Shown: positions 6,633 to 13,535, counted from the first letter of the stretch. The stretch is 14,416 nt of DNA from Actinomycetota bacterium (GCA_026392535.1 JAPLBX010000111.1:1-14416); one strand, 5' to 3'. Numbers and translations: made by a program. Notes: generated from the letters alone by a model not told the origin.

Positions 6633-8081
6633 TTAGATGTCGTAGTAGAGCTCGAACTCTGCTGGATGTGGACGCAAACGAACGTAATCAACTTCGCTTT
6701 TGCGCTTGTATTCAACCCAGGTCTCAATTAGATCTGGGGTAAATACGCCACCTGCTAGCAAGTAGTCGTGGTCTGCTTCAAGGGCATCAAGAACCTCAGT
6801 TAAAGAACCTGGAACCTGTGGAATTGCTGCAGCTTCTTCTGGTGGCAACTCGTAAAGGTCTTTATCCACTGGAAGTGGTGGTTCGATCTTGTTCTTAATG
6901 CCATCAAGACCAGCCATCAACATTGCAGCGAATGCAAGGTATGGATTAGCTGATGGATCTGGCACGCGGAATTCGATGCGCTTAGCTTTTGGATTGCTTC
7001 CGGTCACTGGAATGCGGATGCAAGCAGAACGATTTCGAGCCGAGTAAACCAAGTTCACTGGAGCTTCGTAACCTGGAACCAAACGGTGGAATGAGTTAAC
7101 TGTTGGATTGGTGAACGCCAGTAGTGACGGCGCGTGATGGAGAAGACCACCAATGTACCAACGTGCTAAATCGGAAAGTCCACCATAGCCAGCTTCGTCG
7201 AAGAACAAAGGCTTTCCATCTTTCCAAAGTGATTGGTGGCAATGCATGCCTGAACCGTTGTCTTGGAAAAGTGGTTTTGGCATAAAGGTTACGGTCTTAC
7301 CGGCTTCCCATGCAGTGTTCTTAATAACGTATTTGAACAACATAACTTCGTCAGCAGCATTCATCAAACTGTTGAATGTGTAGTTGATTTCCATTTGTCC
7401 CGCTGTACCAACTTCGTGGTGAGAGCGTTCAATTTCCAAACCAACTTCGCCCAACTTAACAACCATTTGGTCACGAAGATCTGCATATTGATCAACTGGA
7501 GAAACTGGGAAGTATCCGCCCTTTAGCCGAGTTTTGTAACCGCGGTTGCGGGTACCGTCATCTTCAAATTCGTTTCCAGTATTCCATGCGCCTTCGATTG
7601 AATCTACTTCGTAAACGCTGTGATTTGGTCCGGTCTTGAAACGTGCAGAGTCAAACATGTAGAACTCTGCTTCAGGTCCGAAGAAAACTGTGTCGGCAAT
7701 TCCGGTTGAACGCAAGTACGCCTCAGCTTTTGCTGCAACTCCACGTGGGTCGCGGCTGTATGGCGCATTTGTGTACGGGTCAACAACAGAGAAGTTAACA
7801 ACTAGTGTTTTTTCTTTGCGGAATGGGTCTACGAATGCAGAAGTAACATCAGGGATGAGCTTCATATCTGATTCGTTGATTGTTTGGAATCCACGGATTG
7901 ACGAACCGTCAAACATGAATCCATCTTCAAATGATTTTTCGTTGAACGATGCGGCAGGCACATTGAAATGCTGCATTACACCTGGAAGATCGCAAAAACG
8001 AACATCGATGAATACGATTTTTTCGTCTTTGATGAACTTCAGGATTTCCGCTGCGTTCTTGAACATTGCTGCTCTTGACAT
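6633..8081 (-). CDS. glnA: Glutamine synthetase type I (GlnA)
   Basis: This 482-residue enzyme condenses ammonium and glutamate to glutamine with ATP in the cytoplasm, as a dodecamer in this family. Conserved blocks include DVRFCDLPGVMQHF (26-39), MFDGSSIRGFQ (56-66), FFGPEAEFY (133-141), HHEVGTAGQMEI (221-232), NGSGMHCHQSLW (275-286), NPTVNSFHRLVPGYEAP (325-341) and RIEFRVPDPSANPYLAF (368-384). Tyr410 in KDLYELPPEE matches the adenylylation tyrosine of GSI-beta enzymes, so GlnE-type control is likely. The ATG at 8081 has GGAG 5 nt upstream. The next ATG at 8066 gives the MF.NA..I start common in actinobacterial GlnA and remains possible. A terminator follows and a GlnR-type box precedes it. 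The gene continues the conserved lipB-lipA-DUF4191 block. Confidence 0.98.
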   Translation of the reverse strand: MSRAAMFKNAAEILKFIKDEKIVFIDVRFCDLPGVMQHFNVPAASFNEKSFEDGFMFDGSSIRGFQTINESDMKLIPDVTSAFVDPFRKEKTLVVNFSVVDPYTNAPYSRDPRGVAAKAEAYLRSTGIADTVFFGPEAEFYMFDSARFKTGPNHSVYEVDSIEGAWNTGNEFEDDGTRNRGYKTRLKGGYFPVSPVDQYADLRDQMVVKLGEVGLEIERSHHEVGTAGQMEINYTFNSLMNAADEVMLFKYVIKNTAWEAGKTVTFMPKPLFQDNGSGMHCHQSLWKDGKPLFFDEAGYGGLSDLARWYIGGLLHHAPSLLAFTNPTVNSFHRLVPGYEAPVNLVYSARNRSACIRIPVTGSNPKAKRIEFRVPDPSANPYLAFAAMLMAGLDGIKNKIEPPLPVDKDLYELPPEEAAAIPQVPGSLTEVLDALEADHDYLLAGGVFTPDLIETWVEYKRKSEVDYVRLRPHPAEFELYYDI

Positions 8082-8086
8082 AGAGG

Positions 8087-8090
8087 CTCC
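8087..8090 (-). promoter_or_regulatory. Shine-Dalgarno of glnA
   Basis: GGAG on the minus strand lies 5 nt before the ATG at 8081. It supports this start over the downstream ATG at 8066 and sets glnA apart from the leaderless genes around it. Confidence 0.6.
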
Positions 8091-8108
8091 ATCTTCCTCG
8101 CAGGGGTG

Positions 8109-8114
8109 AACTTA
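8109..8114 (-). promoter_or_regulatory. Candidate glnA -10 (proximal)
   Basis: TAAGTT on the minus strand would give a leader of about 20 nt carrying the GGAG ribosome site. No good -35 is seen. This is one of two candidates. Confidence 0.3.
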
Positions 8115-8168
8115 AGGCCTAAGCCCAAGGTCGCCAGTGACTTTTTTCCGAATTACTCGGATAGGTGA

Positions 8169-8174
8169 AACATA
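8169..8174 (-). promoter_or_regulatory. Candidate glnA -10 (distal)
   Basis: TATGTT on the minus strand would start transcription near 8162 with a leader of about 80 nt. It would place the centre of the GlnR-type box near -41, over the -35 region. It competes with the proximal candidate. Confidence 0.3.
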
Positions 8175-8184
8175 CTTTGGCGTC

Positions 8185-8222
8185 GTTGCCGTTTGGTATC
8201 CCGTTTGTTTCGCGGTTGTTAC
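8185..8222 (-). promoter_or_regulatory. GlnR-type nitrogen-control box upstream of glnA
   Basis: Read on the minus strand, four 5-mers are spaced by exactly 6 nt: GTAAC, GAAAC, GATAC and GCAAC (8222 down to 8185). The known actinobacterial GlnR pattern is GTnAC-n6-GAAAC repeated. The first pair fits it perfectly and the second pair is degenerate. The box begins 4 nt beyond the DUF4191 stop codon and lies about 104-141 nt upstream of the glnA ATG. It probably mediates GlnR control of glnA. The glnR gene itself is not in the window. Confidence 0.65.
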
Positions 8223-8226
8223 GTTT

Positions 8227-8889
8227 TTAGCGGCGGGGAATCCGCATACCTTTAGGCATTGGGCCTTTAGGAATTGGTAGTGAGCCACCAGCGGCAGCAT
8301 CTAGCTTGCGACGAAGTTCGGTCACTTCGGCGGGGCGTAGGACTTTAGGCAATTTTCTTACAGCTCTGGTCAGTTTTGCCATAGGCACTTGGCCTTCGCC
8401 ATGACCAACGAATACCTCGGTGATTGGAGTCTCTCCAACCCATCGTGCAGCCTTTTGCCGAGCTACTGATGCGATTGGTGATCCAATGCGAGCTTCAATA
8501 ATCAAGATAACTCCAGGACGACCAACAAGTCGGTGAACTATTTCTTGGTTCTTGTTGATTTCAACTGCTGGGGTAGTGAACCAACCGCCCTTGAGCGTGG
8601 TCAAAACTTGGGCAGCTGCGCCAGGAACGCCTTCAACACTGGCGTAGGCAGCTTTTTCAGCCTTCTTGCCGAAGACCAAGAGAGTGAACAAGATCGCCCA
8701 CGCAAATGCTGTAATTTTCATAACCAAACCGAATGCTCCGTCACCTAGCGCGGTTCCCAAACCAAAGATGGCTGCAAAAGAGCCAACAAAGGTAAGTGGA
8801 AGGGCCCAACTGATGCTCGGATCGAGTGGTTTGGTGAATTTGTAGGACTCAATAACTTGCGAGATCCATTTAGGTGTTTTTATCGCCAC
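8227..8889 (-). CDS. DUF4191 family membrane protein (Rv2219-like)
   Basis: This is a 220-residue protein with two adjacent membrane segments (about residues 27-48 and 53-73). A longer basic cytoplasmic part follows, ending in a Gly/Pro/Arg-rich tail (IPKGPMPKGMRIPRR). GGWFTTPAVEINKNQEIVHRLVGRPGVILI (100-129) and the flanking pattern match the actinobacterial DUF4191 proteins encoded between lipA and glnA. The function is unknown. The constant placement next to lipA hints at a link to lipoylation or the envelope, but nothing in the sequence proves it. The start codon is GTG at 8889 with TACCCT ending 6 nt upstream, so the gene has its own leaderless promoter despite lying only 21 nt after lipA. 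The RDD-family gene usually found on the glnA side is missing here. Confidence 0.85.
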   Translation of the reverse strand: MAIKTPKWISQVIESYKFTKPLDPSISWALPLTFVGSFAAIFGLGTALGDGAFGLVMKITAFAWAILFTLLVFGKKAEKAAYASVEGVPGAAAQVLTTLKGGWFTTPAVEINKNQEIVHRLVGRPGVILIIEARIGSPIASVARQKAARWVGETPITEVFVGHGEGQVPMAKLTRAVRKLPKVLRPAEVTELRRKLDAAAGGSLPIPKGPMPKGMRIPRR

Positions 8890-8895
8890 GGCGGC

Positions 8896-8901
8896 AGGGT
8901 A
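8896..8901 (-). promoter_or_regulatory. -10 element for leaderless DUF4191 gene
   Basis: On the minus strand TACCCT is followed by GCCGCC (6 nt) and then GTG at 8889. It lies in the 21-nt gap after lipA, so DUF4191 can be transcribed apart from lipBA. Confidence 0.5.
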
Positions 8902-8910
8902 GCGCAGGAG

Positions 8911-9852
8911 CTAAACAACCGTAATAGCGGCTTGGCCACCATTGGCTTTTGCCTCGGTAGCCTGCTTGTGCAACTTGCCAGCTCGGTAGGAAGAGCGCAC
9001 TAGTGGCCCAGACATGACCCCTAGGAATCCAACTTCTTTAGCGAAATCCGCAAGGGCCACAAACTCTTCAGGCTTAACCCATCGGCTTACCGGGTGATGG
9101 CGTTCCGATGGCCGCAGATATTGGGTGATGGTGATTAAATCGCAACCAGCTTCACGCAAATCAATCAAAGCCTGATGCACTTCTTCAATCTCTTCACCCA
9201 TGCCGAGAATCAAATTGGATTTAGTTACCAGTCCAGCATTTTGAGCTTGGGTGATTACGTCAAGTGAACGTTCGTAGCGAAACGCTGGACGAATACTTTT
9301 AAAGATTCTTGGAACTGTTTCAAGATTATGGGCAAGGACTTCTGGTTTCGATGAAAATACTTCTGCCAATAAATTTGGATTTGCACTGAAATCAGGAATC
9401 AAAACTTCAACACCACAATCAGGTAGTGCTTGATGAATTGCACGTACTGTTTCGGCATACAGCCAAGATCCTTCATCTTCAAGGTCATCGCGGGCAACTC
9501 CAGTGACGGTTGCATATTTCAATCCCATTTCAACAACTGATTGCGCAACGCGACGAGGTTCGTCCCGATCCAAAGGTTCTGGTTTACCAGTGTCAATCTG
9601 ACAAAAATCACAACGTCGGGTGCATTGCGCACCACCAATTAAGAAAGTTGCTTCGCGGTCTTCCCAGCATTCGTAAATATTTGGACAACCAGCTTCTTGG
9701 CAAACAGTGTGTAGACCTTGAGAACTAACGCGTTCGCGGATCTTTAAGTACTCAGGTCCAGTACGAACTCGAGTCTTAATCCACTCTGGTTTCTTTTCGA
9801 TTGGAACCGCAGCGTTTCGCGCTTCAATCCGAATCATTTTACGTTCAGTCAC
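8911..9852 (-). CDS. lipA: Lipoyl synthase (LipA)
   Basis: This 313-residue radical-SAM enzyme inserts two sulfurs into protein-bound octanoyl chains to make lipoyl groups on 2-oxoacid dehydrogenase E2 and glycine-cleavage H proteins. The auxiliary [4Fe-4S] cluster ligands are Cys51, Cys56 and Cys62 (CQEAGCPNIYEC). The radical-SAM cluster ligands are Cys77, Cys81 and Cys84 (CTRRCDFC). The C-terminal RSSY (286-289) supplies the serine that ligates the auxiliary cluster in this family. The sequence is very close to mycobacterial LipA along its whole length (RNA..PIE.KP.WIKTR, LIPDF, TITQYLRPS). The start is GTG at 9852, overlapping the lipB stop by 8 nt, so translation is coupled. An ATG at 9837 is an alternative start. 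All catalytic residues are present. Confidence 0.97.
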   Translation of the reverse strand: MTERKMIRIEARNAAVPIEKKPEWIKTRVRTGPEYLKIRERVSSQGLHTVCQEAGCPNIYECWEDREATFLIGGAQCTRRCDFCQIDTGKPEPLDRDEPRRVAQSVVEMGLKYATVTGVARDDLEDEGSWLYAETVRAIHQALPDCGVEVLIPDFSANPNLLAEVFSSKPEVLAHNLETVPRIFKSIRPAFRYERSLDVITQAQNAGLVTKSNLILGMGEEIEEVHQALIDLREAGCDLITITQYLRPSERHHPVSRWVKPEEFVALADFAKEVGFLGVMSGPLVRSSYRAGKLHKQATEAKANGGQAAITVV

Positions 9853-10450
9853 AAACCCACCCTACGAGATTTTTCAATAATTCGTTTACCACGAGAGCCT
9901 TCACGTCTGTGATTGAGACTTCGCGCCCAATTTCCTGCGAGATGCTTGTCACGCCAGCGTCGCTAATCCCACACGGAACAATCCTCGAATAAGCAGAAAC
10001 CCGCACACCAATAGCTGCGATTTTTCGCTCAGGCCCTTTGGAATCTGCTGGAACCCAAACTCCTGTGCGATCATCAACTTTTTTAGTTGCAATGCCGTAG
10101 CTTGCACAGACATCCATAATTGCTTGTTCAAGTTTGTGGACGTAATCCATCACATCGACTGGGCTCGGCAGCTTCACAATTGGATAACCAACTAGTTGAC
10201 CTGGACCATGCCACGTAATCCGTCCGCCACGATCTACTTCAATTACTTCGGACCCGTCCCAAGGCAGGTCAGAAGGTTGGGTGCGCTTGCCAGCGGTGAA
10301 TACATCGGGGTGCTCTAGCAAAATCAAAGAACTTGGGCGAGTGCCATCGGCTACTTCTGCGTGAATCTCACGTTGAAAATCCCAAGCCGTTTTATAGTCA
10401 ATAAGCGCGCCAAGTCGGTCAATAACCTCAATAGTCGCGGTGGATTTCAT
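9845..10450 (-). CDS. lipB: Octanoyl-ACP:protein transferase LipB with an internal deletion
   Basis: LipB transfers octanoyl from acyl carrier protein to lipoyl-domain lysines. Recognisable blocks are LILLEHPDVFTAGKR (42-56), DRGGRITWHGPGQLVGYP (73-90), RKIAAIGVRVS with the catalytic-type Lys143, and IVPCGISDAGVTSI with the catalytic-type Cys160. Lys and Cys are 34 positions apart in E. coli (135/169) and M. tuberculosis (142/176) but only 17 apart here. The block with the conserved HGxALN motif is missing, and the frame is kept. The 201-residue length is below the usual 213-230. I chose ATG 10450 because TACGCT ends 7 nt upstream; a frame open to 10495 adds only unconserved residues. The lost segment lines the acyl pocket, so activity is doubtful. 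A sequencing or assembly deletion is possible. Confidence 0.9.
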   Translation of the reverse strand: MKSTATIEVIDRLGALIDYKTAWDFQREIHAEVADGTRPSSLILLEHPDVFTAGKRTQPSDLPWDGSEVIEVDRGGRITWHGPGQLVGYPIVKLPSPVDVMDYVHKLEQAIMDVCASYGIATKKVDDRTGVWVPADSKGPERKIAAIGVRVSAYSRIVPCGISDAGVTSISQEIGREVSITDVKALVVNELLKNLVGWVCD

Positions 10451-10457
10451 TGGAACA

Positions 10458-10463
10458 AGCGTA
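10458..10463 (-). promoter_or_regulatory. -10 element for leaderless lipB
   Basis: On the minus strand TACGCT is followed by TGTTCCA (7 nt) and then ATG at 10450. This promoter would drive lipB-lipA. It falls inside the longer open frame that starts at 10495, arguing against that start. Confidence 0.5.
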
Positions 10464-10530
10464 CTCGCAAGACCAAAGGAGGGTATTAAGCACAATTTTG
10501 AAGCGTGTTTTATGCTCCGCCCTGTATCTG

Positions 10531-10569
10531 TTATCTTGATTTCTTATCTGGATTTCTAATCTTGAAAGG
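10531..10569 (+). repeat. Three 13-bp imperfect tandem repeats before the MMPL gene
   Basis: The copies are TTATCTTGATTTC (10531-10543), TTATCTGGATTTC (10544-10556) and TAATCTTGAAAGG (10557-10569). The first two differ at one base and the third diverges at its 3' end into the likely ribosome site. The period of 13 bp is just above one helical turn. Each copy contains a -10-like T(T/A)ATCT, so the repeat may multiply promoter or regulator sites. The whole 10451-10580 gap between lipB and the MMPL gene holds only this and the two promoters. Confidence 0.6.
10557..10562 (+). promoter_or_regulatory. Candidate -10 of the MMPL gene
   Basis: TAATCT lies 18 nt before the ATG at 10581. TTGATT at 10536-10541 could be the -35 with a short 15-nt spacer. 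GAAAGG at 10564-10569 could be the ribosome site, at a rather long 11 nt from the ATG. Confidence 0.35.
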
Positions 10570-10580
10570 CTGTGGATTCC

Positions 10581-12758
10581 ATGTCCCAACCCCGTCGTCC
10601 GAAATTTCTAGCTCTCTCCATCGTCATCGCAATCGCGTGGTTCGCGGTAGGTGGCGTACTTGGGCCTCTGAGCGGAAAACTTTCTGATGTTCAGTCAAAC
10701 TCAAATTCAGAGTTCCTGCCAGCAAACAGTGAAACGACTGTCGTATCTGCAAAACTAGAAAAATTCTCTGCCAAATCAGGTGCTGCCAACGTCGTTCCGA
10801 TGACTATTGTCTTTGAAAGACAAAACGGTACTTTTTCAGTTGCAGATCAACCTGTCATCGCTGAGCTAATTACCAGCATAAGTGAACTCGAACTTGTTTC
10901 AAAATTTGTGGCGACGGTTGATTTCAACGGTGTGCAAGTCCCAAGTGTTTTCCCAGCCACACCTGAGCAATTTCTTCAAGCAGTGAGTCCAGACGGTAAA
11001 GCGTTTGTACTTAATGTCAATTTTGATGCTGCCAAACTTATCGATGGTCAAGGTGCATTTGAAGTTATCGGTGACCTAGTAGATGATGTACAAGCCCTTG
11101 TAGATGACAGTGGGCTAAATGCTGATGGATACGTAACCGGCGCAGTCGGTATTTTCGCAGAATTTGCAAAAGCTTTTGCTGGTATTGATACTCAACTACT
11201 TCTGACTACGTTGATCGTGGTGGCGCTCATTTTGGTTGTTGTTTACCGCAGCCCAATTTTGTGGTTTATTCCTTTGCTGTCCGCACTCTTTTCTTTAACG
11301 CTGGCTTCAGGAATGGTTTACTACCTTGCTTACAACGACATCATTAAATTGAATGGTCAAAGCCAAGGTATCTTGTCGGTACTGGTACTCGGCGCGTCAA
11401 CAGACTATGCATTGTTGCTGATTAGTCGATATCGTGAAGAGCTACGCCACGACGAAGACAAGTACCATGCAATGAAAGCTGCTTGGCTTGGAACTTGGGA
11501 ACCAATTGCTGCAAGTGCTGGAACAGTTGCAATCGGTTTGCTTTGCCTTCAACTTTCAGAACTTAAGAGCAATGCGGGGCTAGGTCCCGTCGGCGCAGTT
11601 GGCATCATCGCCGCATTGGTCGTAACTCTAACTTTCTTGCCTGCTTTTCTTGTACTTTTCGGACGTCGAGTGTTCTGGCCGTTCGTGCCTAAATTTGGCT
11701 CCGAGCTTGTTGAAACTAAAGGCATGTGGGGCAAAGTGGCAAAGTTCGTTGGACGTAACGCACGAAAGGCTTGGATAGTTTCCACAGCAGTTCTGTTAGT
11801 CATGGCATACGGAATGACCTCACTGCAAGCAGATGGTGTTTCGGATGTAGATGTTTTCACAAACCGTGATGCAAAACCACTTGTTGGTATTCAAGTTCTA
11901 GAGGAACATGGACTTGTACCACCATCAGTTGATGCGACTGTGATTACCAATGCAGATAAGTCAGCAGAAGTTCTTCAAGCGATTAATAGCTCAGTCGGAA
12001 CTTCTTCAGCAATTCAACGCTCCACATTCACCGCGACTGGCCCAGTGCGACTAGTGGTCGATGGAATCGCCGCCTTTGACGTTACTTTTAAAGTAACTGA
12101 GGACAGTGCTTTGCAACAAGAATACGTTAGAGATTTGCGCATCATTGTCCATGAGGTTGATGGAGCAGATGCTCTAGTTGGCGGAACTGCCGCTGCGAAC
12201 TTCGATGTTCAAGAGTCATCTCGTCGAGATCGAATTGTGATTATCCCAATCATATTGCTGGTAATTACATTAATTCTAATGTTGTTATTGCGCTCAATCT
12301 TGGCTCCGATTTTGTTGATTGCAACTGTGGTGCTTTCGTTTGGTGCAACAATGGGCGCAAGCGCATTTGTATTTAATAACATCTTTAAGTTCCCGGGTGC
12401 AGATGCTTCCTATCCACTATTTACATTCGTGTTCTTAGTGGCGCTAGGCATTGACTACAACATCTTCTTGATGACTCGCGTGCGAGAAGAGAGTCTCAAG
12501 CTTGGAACTCACGAAGGTATTTTGAAAGCGCTGGCAGTTACTGGTGGCGTGATTACAAGTGCTGGAGTTATTTTGGCTGCAACATTTGCGGTGCTGGGCA
12601 TTTTGCCACTTGTATTCTTGGCGGAACTTGGATTCGCAGTTGCATTTGGTGTTTTGCTAGACACCATGCTGGTGCGATCAATCTTGGTGCCTGCATTGTC
12701 ATATGACATTGGCAAGAAGATTTGGTGGCCAAGCAAGCTAGCTAAAGCCAACGACTAA
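10581..12758 (+). CDS. MMPL family RND transporter
   Basis: This is a 725-residue inner-membrane exporter of the MMPL branch of the RND superfamily. It shows the expected two-fold layout: one N-terminal membrane segment, an extracytoplasmic domain (about 30-200), a five-helix bundle (about 203-365), another helix near 398, a second extracytoplasmic domain (about 415-545) and a second bundle (550-705). The proton-relay Asp-Tyr pairs are both present: Asp275/Tyr276 in LGASTDYALLLISRYREEL and Asp625/Tyr626 in LGIDYNIFLMTRVREE. The length is typical of shorter MMPL proteins outside the mycobacteria. A GTG 9 nt upstream in frame is an alternative start, but GAAAGG suits the ATG better. No mmpS partner or regulator adjoins it. 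The substrate (lipid, pigment or drug) is unknown. A strong terminator follows. Confidence 0.92.
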   Translation: MSQPRRPKFLALSIVIAIAWFAVGGVLGPLSGKLSDVQSNSNSEFLPANSETTVVSAKLEKFSAKSGAANVVPMTIVFERQNGTFSVADQPVIAELITSISELELVSKFVATVDFNGVQVPSVFPATPEQFLQAVSPDGKAFVLNVNFDAAKLIDGQGAFEVIGDLVDDVQALVDDSGLNADGYVTGAVGIFAEFAKAFAGIDTQLLLTTLIVVALILVVVYRSPILWFIPLLSALFSLTLASGMVYYLAYNDIIKLNGQSQGILSVLVLGASTDYALLLISRYREELRHDEDKYHAMKAAWLGTWEPIAASAGTVAIGLLCLQLSELKSNAGLGPVGAVGIIAALVVTLTFLPAFLVLFGRRVFWPFVPKFGSELVETKGMWGKVAKFVGRNARKAWIVSTAVLLVMAYGMTSLQADGVSDVDVFTNRDAKPLVGIQVLEEHGLVPPSVDATVITNADKSAEVLQAINSSVGTSSAIQRSTFTATGPVRLVVDGIAAFDVTFKVTEDSALQQEYVRDLRIIVHEVDGADALVGGTAAANFDVQESSRRDRIVIIPIILLVITLILMLLLRSILAPILLIATVVLSFGATMGASAFVFNNIFKFPGADASYPLFTFVFLVALGIDYNIFLMTRVREESLKLGTHEGILKALAVTGGVITSAGVILAATFAVLGILPLVFLAELGFAVAFGVLLDTMLVRSILVPALSYDIGKKIWWPSKLAKAND

Positions 12759-12791
12759 GTACAAATCGACTAACAACAAATCGAAGAGAAA

Positions 12792-13526
12792 CTAGTGCAA
12801 GAGACCCGGCGAAAGTCGGGTCTCTTTTACTTTGTCCCCAATTTTTTCAATTCGGTAAGCAGCAGGGCTGGTTTCAGTAACTTCAGTTTCTAAGTCACTA
12901 ATTACCTCGAATGGTTCGCCATTTTTATAGAGCAGACCAATTCGATCATCTGTTGAGAATGAGGTTGGCAAGATTCCATCTTGAACTGTCTTTTGTAGAA
13001 GTGGGCGTCTTTGGGCTTCAGAGTCGTAGTGCACTCCAGCGCCGTATTGAATAATTCCCAACCCATTGTTAATGATTTTTAGTTCTGGGCCAAATGAGTC
13101 AGTCGGACCGCCAACATGCCAGCAAATCGAACCTGCGGACACTCCACCGAGTATTGCGCCGCGTTCGTATGCTTTTTTCATTTCAACATCAACACCATGC
13201 AATTGCCAGACTGCCAATAGATTCGCAACAGAGCCGCCACCAACCCAAATCACGTCCGCATTGCCAACACTTTCTTCGACAGGTTGGGTTGGTTGAGTGA
13301 ATAGCGCTAGGTGATTTGCATTCACACCAAGTCCGCTTACGGCTTGGTAAGAAGAATTTAAATATGTGGGACTATCTCCACTAGCGGTCATCACGAAGAG
13401 GACGTTTGGCCGCTCCTTGCCCGAAAGTTCAATAGCTCGAAGAAAGTTCTTACCAGGTTTTAAAACTCCCCAACGGTCTGTTGGAACAAATCCAGCAGAA
13501 GTAGCTAAAACATATTTATCAACCAT
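12792..13526 (-). CDS. Peptidase E (S51 family, class-I glutamine amidotransferase-like fold)
   Basis: This is a 244-residue cytoplasmic protein of the S51 peptidase E group, which removes N-terminal aspartate from dipeptides. DVIWVGGGSVANLLAVW (91-107), the nucleophile elbow GVSAGS with Ser130, and GAGVHYDSEAQRRP with His166 fit the family. PTDSFG and FSTDDRIGL are typical of the actinobacterial subgroup, which is often just called type 1 glutamine amidotransferase-like. The frame opens at 13550, but the ATG at 13526 has AGGA 5 nt upstream and starts the conserved part, so I chose it. It lies 7 nt after the stop of the upstream FAD-oxidoreductase gene, forming an operon. Its last ten or so codons are also the terminator hairpin of the convergent MMPL gene. 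Substrate specificity is not proven. Confidence 0.85.
   Translation of the reverse strand: MVDKYVLATSAGFVPTDRWGVLKPGKNFLRAIELSGKERPNVLFVMTASGDSPTYLNSSYQAVSGLGVNANHLALFTQPTQPVEESVGNADVIWVGGGSVANLLAVWQLHGVDVEMKKAYERGAILGGVSAGSICWHVGGPTDSFGPELKIINNGLGIIQYGAGVHYDSEAQRRPLLQKTVQDGILPTSFSTDDRIGLLYKNGEPFEVISDLETEVTETSPAAYRIEKIGDKVKETRLSPGLLH
12799..12828 (+). terminator. Intrinsic terminator of the MMPL gene, inside the 3' end of peptidase E
   Basis: The arms AAGAGACCCGGC (12799-12810) and GTCGGGTCTCTT (12815-12826) form a 12-bp stem with one G-T pair around a GAAA tetraloop. The stem runs into a T-rich tail (12823-12828). It lies 40 nt after the MMPL stop. The same bases encode the C-terminal residues of peptidase E on the minus strand. 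Confidence 0.85.
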
Positions 13527-13531
13527 GGTTT

Positions 13532-13535
13532 TCCT
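13532..13535 (-). promoter_or_regulatory. Shine-Dalgarno of peptidase E
   Basis: AGGA on the minus strand overlaps the TAG stop of the upstream gene and lies 5 nt before the ATG at 13526. This indicates coupled translation in the operon and fixes the start. No TAnnnT box is at leaderless distance. Confidence 0.6.

Noticed and set aside
8111..8123. Near-palindrome CTTAAGGCCTAAG upstream of glnA
   Set aside because: Short and imperfect; expected by chance in a window of this size.
8147..8161. Inverted repeat TCCGA-ATTAC-TCGGA beside a T6 run upstream of glnA
   Set aside because: The T run is on the wrong side for termination on either strand, and the stem is short; possible regulator site but unsupported.
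8112..8300. Minus-strand frame of 62 codons across the glnA upstream region
   Set aside because: It overlaps the DUF4191 3' end and the GlnR-type box and resembles no family. It is not the missing RDD gene, since it has no membrane segment.
11549..11860. Minus-strand 103-codon frame opposite the MMPL gene
   Set aside because: Low-complexity Ser/Thr-rich shadow of the membrane protein frame.
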